DNA of 64,000 bases, from contig NZ_JAUFQV010000028.1 of NCBI RefSeq assembly GCF_030409945.1, positions 372,001 through 436,000 on the forward strand. The letters are read 5' to 3'. This DNA comes from Vibrio tapetis subsp. quintayensis (lineage in GTDB: Bacteria; Pseudomonadota; Gammaproteobacteria; Enterobacterales; Vibrionaceae). The translations under genes and the position numbers were made by a program. Positions 58,771 to 64,000 of this stretch are shown here, one piece after another (the stretch's first letter is position 1; every line of letters begins with the position of its first letter). The notes below the pieces were generated by a model. That model did not search any database. It saw nothing but the letters and a program-made list of their open reading frames with translations, and had not been told where the DNA came from.

Positions 58771-60564
58771 TTAATCTTTACCTACGTGCAAGATTGCTAA
58801 AAAGGCTTCTTGAGGCAGTTCAACGTTACCGATCTGCTTCATACGCTTCTTACCTTCTTTCTGCTTCTTAAGCAGTTTCTTCTTACGACTGATATCGCCG
58901 CCGTAACATTTTGCGATTACGTTTTTACGCAATTGCTTCACAGTCGAGCGCGCAATAATGTGGTTACCAATTGCTGCTTGAATCGCGATATCAAACATTT
59001 GACGAGGAATGAACTCTTTCATCTTCTCAACCAATAGACGACCACGTGATTGTGCGATGTCTTTGTGAGTGATGATAGCCAGCGCATCTACCTTGTCGCC
59101 GTTCAGTAGAACGTCAACACGAACCATGCTTGATTCTTGGTAGTGGTGGAAGTTGTAATCTAATGACGCATAGCCACGAGACGTTGACTTCAAACGGTCG
59201 AAGAAATCCAATACGACTTCAGCCATAGGCAAGTCGTAAGTAATCGCTACTTGGTTTCCGTGGTAAACCATGTCTACCTGCACACCGCGTTTTTCTACAC
59301 ATAGGGTAATAACGCTACCTAGGTAATCCGACGGCACTAAGATATTACAGCGAGCAATCGGCTCACGAATTTCTTCTAAATCGTTAACCGCTGGTAGTTT
59401 AGCAGGGCTATCTACATACAGAGTTTCGCCGTCTGTTTTCACGACTTCGTACACTACGGTTGGCGCTGTCGTGATCAGGTCTAGATCGTATTCACGCTCT
59501 AAACGCTCTTGGATGATCTCCATGTGGAGCATACCCAAGAAACCACAACGGAAACCAAAACCAAGCGCCGCTGAGCTTTCTGGCTCGTAAAACAACGAGG
59601 CATCATTCAGGCTCAATTTGCCCAAAGCGTCACGGAAGTTTTCGTAGTCGTCAGATGATACAGGGAACAGCCCCGCATAAACCTGTGGCTTCACTTTCTG
59701 GAAACCTGGTAATGGCTCATCACAGCCATCTTTTGCAAGTGTAATGGTGTCACCTACTGGCGCACCTAGGATGTCTTTAATACCACAAACAACCCAGCCA
59801 ACTTCGCCAGTGTTTAGTTCCGTTGTATCAATTTGTTTTGGTGTAAAGATACCAAGACGATCAACGCCCCATACCTGACCAGTACTCATCATTTTAATCT
59901 TAGCGTTTTTCTTTAGTGAGCCATTCTTAACTCGAACCAAAGAGACAACACCGAGATAGTTATCAAACCATGAGTCGATAATCAGTGCTTGTAACGGCGC
60001 TTCAGGGTCACCTTCAGGTGCAGGAATTGCTGATACGATGTTTTCTAGAACATCATCAACGCCTAAGCCTGTTTTTGCTGAGCAACGGGTCGCTTCCATT
60101 GCGTCGATACCAACAATTTCTTCGATCTCTTCTGCAACACGCTCAGGATCGGCTGCTGGTAAATCGATCTTGTTTAAGATTGGCACAACCTCAAGATCCA
60201 TTTCGATAGCAGTGTAGCAGTTCGCCAATGTCTGAGCTTCTACGCCCTGACCGGCATCAACAACAAGCAATGCACCTTCACACGCCGCTAGAGAGCGAGA
60301 AACTTCGTACGAGAAGTCGACATGTCCTGGAGTATCGATAAAGTTAAGCTGGTAGGTTTCACCATCTTTGGCTTTGTAATCTAGGGTTACACTTTGTGCT
60401 TTAATGGTAATACCGCGCTCACGCTCGATATCCATAGAGTCAAGGACCTGTACGTCCATTTCACGCTCACTCAATCCACCACAAACTTGGATTAAACGGT
60501 CAGAAAGGGTCGACTTACCGTGGTCGATGTGGGCAATAATCGAAAAATTACGAATGTTTTTCAT
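58771..60564 (-). CDS. lepA: Elongation factor 4 (LepA), translational GTPase
   Basis: 597 aa. G1 [16 protein letters not shown] at residue 9, [19 protein letters not shown] near 77, NKIDLP near 131, and the EF4-specific C-terminal domain ([20 protein letters not shown]). It acts on stalled or assembling ribosomes. Heads the lepA-lepB-rnc-era-recO-pdxJ-acpS run. Confidence 0.99.
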   Translation of the reverse strand: MKNIRNFSIIAHIDHGKSTLSDRLIQVCGGLSEREMDVQVLDSMDIERERGITIKAQSVTLDYKAKDGETYQLNFIDTPGHVDFSYEVSRSLAACEGALLVVDAGQGVEAQTLANCYTAIEMDLEVVPILNKIDLPAADPERVAEEIEEIVGIDAMEATRCSAKTGLGVDDVLENIVSAIPAPEGDPEAPLQALIIDSWFDNYLGVVSLVRVKNGSLKKNAKIKMMSTGQVWGVDRLGIFTPKQIDTTELNTGEVGWVVCGIKDILGAPVGDTITLAKDGCDEPLPGFQKVKPQVYAGLFPVSSDDYENFRDALGKLSLNDASLFYEPESSAALGFGFRCGFLGMLHMEIIQERLEREYDLDLITTAPTVVYEVVKTDGETLYVDSPAKLPAVNDLEEIREPIARCNILVPSDYLGSVITLCVEKRGVQVDMVYHGNQVAITYDLPMAEVVLDFFDRLKSTSRGYASLDYNFHHYQESSMVRVDVLLNGDKVDALAIITHKDIAQSRGRLLVEKMKEFIPRQMFDIAIQAAIGNHIIARSTVKQLRKNVIAKCYGGDISRKKKLLKKQKEGKKRMKQIGNVELPQEAFLAILHVGKD

Positions 60565-60655
60565 AGGTATGGGGTGACTTAACTCTTACAAAATGGATAG
60601 GAGAAACGCCAAAATTTGCTGGCATTTCGATCAAGTTGGCCGATTCTACCGAATT

Positions 60656-61159
60656 TCAGGCGTTGTCGCTATCATCAAATGTAGCAATTCCTTTCAAAGG
60701 TTGCCCCATAATCCGGATTAACGTGACTTTTTCAACCGATTGGTGCTCATTTTTCTGAGTCCAATGTCGAGCTAGCATGGAACCAATGACACCAAAGGCA
60801 AAGGATAACAAAATGATAATGCCTTCGCCGCCGCCCAACATTGGAGCGAGCCAAAGCTGGCCAATCGCCGCACCGAGCATCAAAAAAAACAATGGAAATA
60901 AATAGACAACGGCTGCGGATTGCAAAAGTTGCTTTTCAGGAAGGCCTATTTCAACCACTTGACCAGATTCAACCTTAGCGGACGTCTCAAGCCACCATGT
61001 ATGACTCTTATTGCCAACCGCTTTAGAGACAATGCCCGTTCCACAGCTTTTTTGCGAGGAACAGTGTGAGCAACTGGTTTGTTGCTCACAGCTGAGCTCG
61101 GCTCGAAAACCATGTACCGTTGGTTCAACAGAAGCAACGGTCGCCAGTGCGGTCATCAT
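60656..61159 (-). CDS. rseC: SoxR-reducing system/sigmaE modulator protein RseC
   Basis: 167 aa. N-terminal Cys cluster (CEQQTSCSHCSSQKSCG near residues 24-40), able to bind an Fe-S cluster, then two membrane segments (about 84-103 and 109-127). In E. coli it mildly promotes sigmaE activity and belongs to the SoxR-reducing system. Overlaps rseB by 4 bases. 91 bases separate it from lepA. Confidence 0.95.
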   Translation of the reverse strand: MMTALATVASVEPTVHGFRAELSCEQQTSCSHCSSQKSCGTGIVSKAVGNKSHTWWLETSAKVESGQVVEIGLPEKQLLQSAAVVYLFPLFFLMLGAAIGQLWLAPMLGGGEGIIILLSFAFGVIGSMLARHWTQKNEHQSVEKVTLIRIMGQPLKGIATFDDSDNA

Positions 61160-62154
61160 GGCGTTGCGACCGCTTTGTTATCAAGACCGGTAGATTTTGG
61201 ACCACTGACATCATCCATTCTTACCGACAGCGCAATGCGCTTAGCCGTGGAAGGTGGTATGTCGCCGACCACGGACACTTCTTTATCATTGACGACAAAA
61301 GAATGCAGCGTACGCCTGCCTTGACGAACCAGTTGCCCTTTTAATGACATGGCGTCTTTTTCTGCAACATACACAGAGAAACTAAACAGGCCATCGGTGA
61401 ACATTTGGCTTTCAACGATTTTATCCGTTATCGCCATTCGATAGCGATTCATATTATTCGCTTTGAAACCATCAGGTACCCAAGTGACTTTCCAGAATGA
61501 ATCCGTTTTGGCTGCTTCTGGTAAGGTTAAGATTTCTGGTAACTGAATGTCATTTAGGCCCGACATATGCTCGAAGATTTTATCATTCACTGCGTAAGAG
61601 ATTGTGCGGTATTGTTCTAACACCTCACCATCACGATCAACAAGATCGGCTCGCAATGGTAAGTAACTGCGTTCATCCACCCACAAGACGTAAGAATAAC
61701 GCTCACCGTCTTTAGGCACGATACGGATCACTTGGCTTGGTGAGCCAGCCTCACGAGCACGGCCTAACTTAACGAAATCATAATAATCGCTCAGCTTAGT
61801 GATATCCGTCTTTAGCATTGGAATGATCGGTGCGACCATCTCTCCAGACTCGATTGAAAACGGATCAACGCCCGGCTCAATGTAACTGACTTCATCACCG
61901 CGACGAATCACTTCTCGATTAGGCCCGCTCAAATAAACCAAGTGCGCTAAGTGTAAATCGTCTTTTTTAGCATGACGATATAACAAAGGCTCAATGCTGT
62001 TCTTTTTGATCAGAATATACGAGAGTTCATAGTTTAAATGCTGACTAGCTTCGTTCATTTGATGCAACAAAGCCTCGGCAGAAGCTTCTTCTGCCGAGGC
62101 TGAGTAACTGACCAAACTGAACAGTGCTAGTGCACTGATCAGAGTTTTTTTCAT
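61156..62154 (-). CDS. rseB: Periplasmic sigmaE regulator RseB
   Basis: 332 aa. Signal peptide MKKTLISALALFSLVSYSASA. MucB/RseB fold with SQHLNYELSYILIKKNSIEP, then LVYLSGPNREVIRRGDEVSY and the C-terminal ESQMFTDGLFSFSVYVAEKD. It binds RseA in the periplasm, shields it from DegS, and releases it on sensing lipopolysaccharide intermediates. Overlaps both rseA and rseC. Confidence 0.96.
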   Translation of the reverse strand: MKKTLISALALFSLVSYSASAEEASAEALLHQMNEASQHLNYELSYILIKKNSIEPLLYRHAKKDDLHLAHLVYLSGPNREVIRRGDEVSYIEPGVDPFSIESGEMVAPIIPMLKTDITKLSDYYDFVKLGRAREAGSPSQVIRIVPKDGERYSYVLWVDERSYLPLRADLVDRDGEVLEQYRTISYAVNDKIFEHMSGLNDIQLPEILTLPEAAKTDSFWKVTWVPDGFKANNMNRYRMAITDKIVESQMFTDGLFSFSVYVAEKDAMSLKGQLVRQGRRTLHSFVVNDKEVSVVGDIPPSTAKRIALSVRMDDVSGPKSTGLDNKAVATP

Positions 62155-62747
62155 TCTACTACCGGTTCTAGATTATTCGCTTCGTCATCAATAGCTTTAC
62201 TATTTAGACGTAACTGAAGGTTGTAATCCTGTAATAAAGCGTTCACGCGGCGGCGTTGCTCCATCAATTGGGCTTCAGAAGATGAAGACTGAGCGCTGTT
62301 TGCCGTTAAACTTACAGGCTCTGCGCTACCCGTAAATGGGATAGTTTGCAGTACAGGCAATTCAGCTTGAGCAGGATCACCTTCTACACCACCATACTGT
62401 TGAACACCAAGTATAACCGCAAGAGAAACACACGCTGCCATTGCGACTTGGCCAAACTGTGACAGCCAACTAGGCATTGCTCTGCGAGCTTCCCTTGGTG
62501 TTGGTTGCGCTTCAACCACTGGGGTTGGATTAATATGGTGCGCAGGCTCATCTTCAAGTGCTAAAGCAACTTTGCCGGCAATGTCCCAATCAGCATTTAC
62601 AGGATTTTCACCCCGCATAACATCACCAATTAAGTGATAGTTCTGCCAAGACTTCTGACCTTCTGCATCGTGCGCCAATTCTGCAAGCAGAGCTTGGTCG
62701 ACACTTTCTCCATCCATGAGAGCCGAAAGCTTTTCTTTGTCAGCCAT
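62151..62747 (-). CDS. rseA: Anti-sigmaE factor RseA
   Basis: About 198 aa from ATG 62747 (MADKEKLSALMDGESVD), matching the E. coli start; the seven upstream residues are probably untranslated. The cytoplasmic sigma-binding domain (residues 1-95) has LSALMDGE and SWQNYHLIGDVMRGE. A single membrane span (FGQVAMAACVSLAVILGVQQ) and a periplasmic tail that binds RseB follow. It sequesters RpoE until DegS and RseP cut it. Confidence 0.96.
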   Translation of the reverse strand: MADKEKLSALMDGESVDQALLAELAHDAEGQKSWQNYHLIGDVMRGENPVNADWDIAGKVALALEDEPAHHINPTPVVEAQPTPREARRAMPSWLSQFGQVAMAACVSLAVILGVQQYGGVEGDPAQAELPVLQTIPFTGSAEPVSLTANSAQSSSSEAQLMEQRRRVNALLQDYNLQLRLNSKAIDDEANNLEPVVE

Positions 62748-62771
62748 TATTTTCACCATTTCATTCACTGG

Positions 62772-63350
62772 TTAGTGCGCAATAAGAGGTTTGATTTTCT
62801 TCTCAACCGCTTCTCGAGCACGGAATATTCGGGAACGTACTGTGCCTACTGGACAATCCATTACTTCAGCTATTTCTTCGTAGCTAAGGCCGTCCAGTTC
62901 TCGCAATGTCATTGCCGTTTTTAGGTCTTCAGGTAGTGTTTCAATCGCGTCAAACACAACGTTCTGCAATTCTTTGGACAACGTTAAGTTCTCAGGGTTC
63001 GATATTTCTTTTAACGCACTGCCTGATTCGTAATATTCTGCTTCTTCAGCATCTAAGTCCGTTGCTGGCGGTCTACGACTTTGGGCAACGATATAATTTT
63101 TAGCCGTATTGACGGCAATCCGATAGAGCCAAGTATAAAAAGCACTTTCACCCCTAAAATTAGGAATGGCACGATACGCTTTAATAAACGCCTCTTGTGC
63201 TACATCTTGTACGTCTCCGGAGTTGCTCACATAGCGAGAAATTAGATTGCAAACTTTGTTTTGATATTTAATCACCAAAAGGTTAAACGCCTGCTTATCT
63301 CCTCGCTGAACTCGCTCTATCAATACTTGATCAGTTAGCTGCTCGCTCAT
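62772..63350 (-). CDS. rpoE: RNA polymerase sigma factor RpoE (sigmaE)
   Basis: 192 aa. ECF sigma: region 2 (DVQDVAQEAFIKAYRAIPNF; YTWLYRIAVNTAKNYI) and region 4 (LRELDGLSYEEIAEVMDCPV then GTVRSRIFRAREAVEKKI). It directs the envelope stress response to misfolded outer-membrane proteins. First gene of rpoE-rseA-rseB-rseC, with a self-dependent promoter at 63450-63476. Confidence 0.98.
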   Translation of the reverse strand: MSEQLTDQVLIERVQRGDKQAFNLLVIKYQNKVCNLISRYVSNSGDVQDVAQEAFIKAYRAIPNFRGESAFYTWLYRIAVNTAKNYIVAQSRRPPATDLDAEEAEYYESGSALKEISNPENLTLSKELQNVVFDAIETLPEDLKTAMTLRELDGLSYEEIAEVMDCPVGTVRSRIFRAREAVEKKIKPLIAH

Positions 63351-63669
63351 TCGAGCGTGTACTCCTATAGTTATTAACCCTCACCTTTACAGGGATAGGC
63401 TAAAATCTGCCAATTATAGTATTGACACCACCGCTTACATGAGCACTATTGTGACTCATTGGTAGAAAAAAAGTTCAATGCTTTGTGTTTTTTTTACCAA
63501 TTTTCTGTCGCAATGTGATGTATCCTGCAGTGTAGCGACTCAGTCGGGCGTAGAAAACAAATAAAAAAACGTCATCACCATTGAGTGGATAAAGGGATTA
63601 GCAGTTTGCTAATGACGTAAATAGAGGCCGTTAGTTGGCTCTAGGATATTCTGGGATTTTGAAAGTTAT
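63351..63669. other. rpoE-nadB divergent intergenic region
   Basis: 319 bases without a gene, holding promoters of both divergent genes. A sigmaE-type promoter toward rpoE is clear (listed separately). A TTGACA at 63422-63427 on plus has only a weak -10 match 17 bases on, so the nadB promoter remains unassigned. Confidence 0.55.
63450..63476 (-). promoter_or_regulatory. SigmaE-dependent autoregulatory promoter of rpoE
   Basis: On the minus strand: -35 GAACTT (63471-63476), 16-base spacer, -10 TCACA (63450-63454), close to the sigmaE pattern GGAACTT-N16-TCAAA. It lies about 100 bases before the rpoE start, as in other gammaproteobacteria. Confidence 0.78.
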
Positions 63670-64000
63670 ATGAACATACACCGTGAACATCAATGTGATG
63701 TGTTAGTGGTTGGTAGTGGTGCCGCGGGTTTATCACTCGCGTTACGTGTTGCACCACATGGTAAAGTTATTGTACTTAGCAAGGGACCTCGCAGCGAAGG
63801 GGCCACCTTTTACGCACAAGGTGGTATCGCCGCTGTATTCGACGAATCTGACAGTATTGAATCTCACGTAGAAGATACTCAAATTGCTGGTGGCGGCCTA
63901 TGCGAAGAAGACACCGTGACCTTCATTGCTCAAAACGCAAAGAAATGCGTTCAGTGGCTCATTGACGGCGGAGTGCCATTTGATCGCGAGGATGACGACT
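63670..64000 (+). CDS. nadB: L-aspartate oxidase (5' part only)
   Basis: About 110 codons are visible; the gene runs off the window. The N-terminus has the FAD-binding [17 protein letters not shown] near residue 11, then [20 protein letters not shown], characteristic of NadB. It oxidises aspartate to iminoaspartate, the first step of de novo NAD synthesis. Divergent from rpoE, as in E. coli. Confidence 0.95.
   Translation, partial: MNIHREHQCDVLVVGSGAAGLSLALRVAPHGKVIVLSKGPRSEGATFYAQGGIAAVFDESDSIESHVEDTQIAGGGLCEEDTVTFIAQNAKKCVQWLIDGGVPFDREDDD

Overview
This 64 kb window is chromosomal DNA of a marine gammaproteobacterium, almost certainly Vibrio or another member of the Vibrionaceae. The evidence is gene order (csrA beside an Arg/Ser tRNA cluster, the Na+-pumping oadGAB operon, luxS-gshA-yqaA, mutS-rpoS-nlpD-pcm-surE-truD-ispFD-ftsB-eno-pyrG-mazG-relA-rlmD-barA, and acpS-pdxJ-recO-era-rnc-lepB-lepA-rseCBA-rpoE-nadB), close protein similarity to E. 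coli counterparts, and moderate AT richness. I do not assign a species. No phage, transposase, integrase or CRISPR array is visible; this is core genome with two more variable inserts.

Layout. 1-5.5 kb: a YjjB/YjjP exporter pair, obgE-rpmA-rplU, ispB and mdh. 5.8-11 kb: argR, then a TAXI-type TRAP transporter with a universal stress protein. 11-18.3 kb: luxS, a transglycosylase-like lipoprotein, gshA, an M16 peptidase lipoprotein, yqaA and a zinc-free-type quinone oxidoreductase. 18.4-21.6 kb: the oxaloacetate decarboxylase Na+ pump. 22.0-22.9 kb: seven tRNA genes (five Arg-ACG, two Ser-GCU) with one promoter and terminator. 23-27.2 kb: csrA, an aspartokinase and alaS. 27.4-32.4 kb: a seven-gene envelope operon in the order DUF2170, PspA/IM30, K+ channel with RCK domain, DUF2491, DUF350, DUF1190 lipoprotein, ATP-grasp ligase. 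This matches the E. coli yjfIJKLMC order with an extra channel, and sits where recX is usually found between recA and alaS. 32.7-64 kb: recA, pncC, mutS and the long core blocks listed above.

The window is rich in global regulators: CsrA and BarA (two ends of the BarA/UvrY-Csr pathway), RelA (stringent response), RpoS, RpoE with RseABC, ArgR, LuxS (AI-2) and RecA with a LexA box. Na+-coupled energetics and a TRAP transporter fit a marine lifestyle.

The most striking unexplained structure is a family of 7-bp tandem repeat arrays at gene 3' ends. They occur in three of the four convergent gene junctions (ispB/mdh, usp/luxS, mutS/rpoS), lying between a stop codon and a shared bidirectional terminator. 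In three arrays (ispB, mutS, luxS) the first heptamer contains the TAA stop codon itself. The usp/luxS junction carries two different arrays, one on each side of the terminator. A fifth array lies between rpmA and obgE. The second point of interest is the PspA/channel/ATP-grasp operon, whose lipoprotein ends in a serine-rich tail and Gly-Gly next to a predicted amide ligase.
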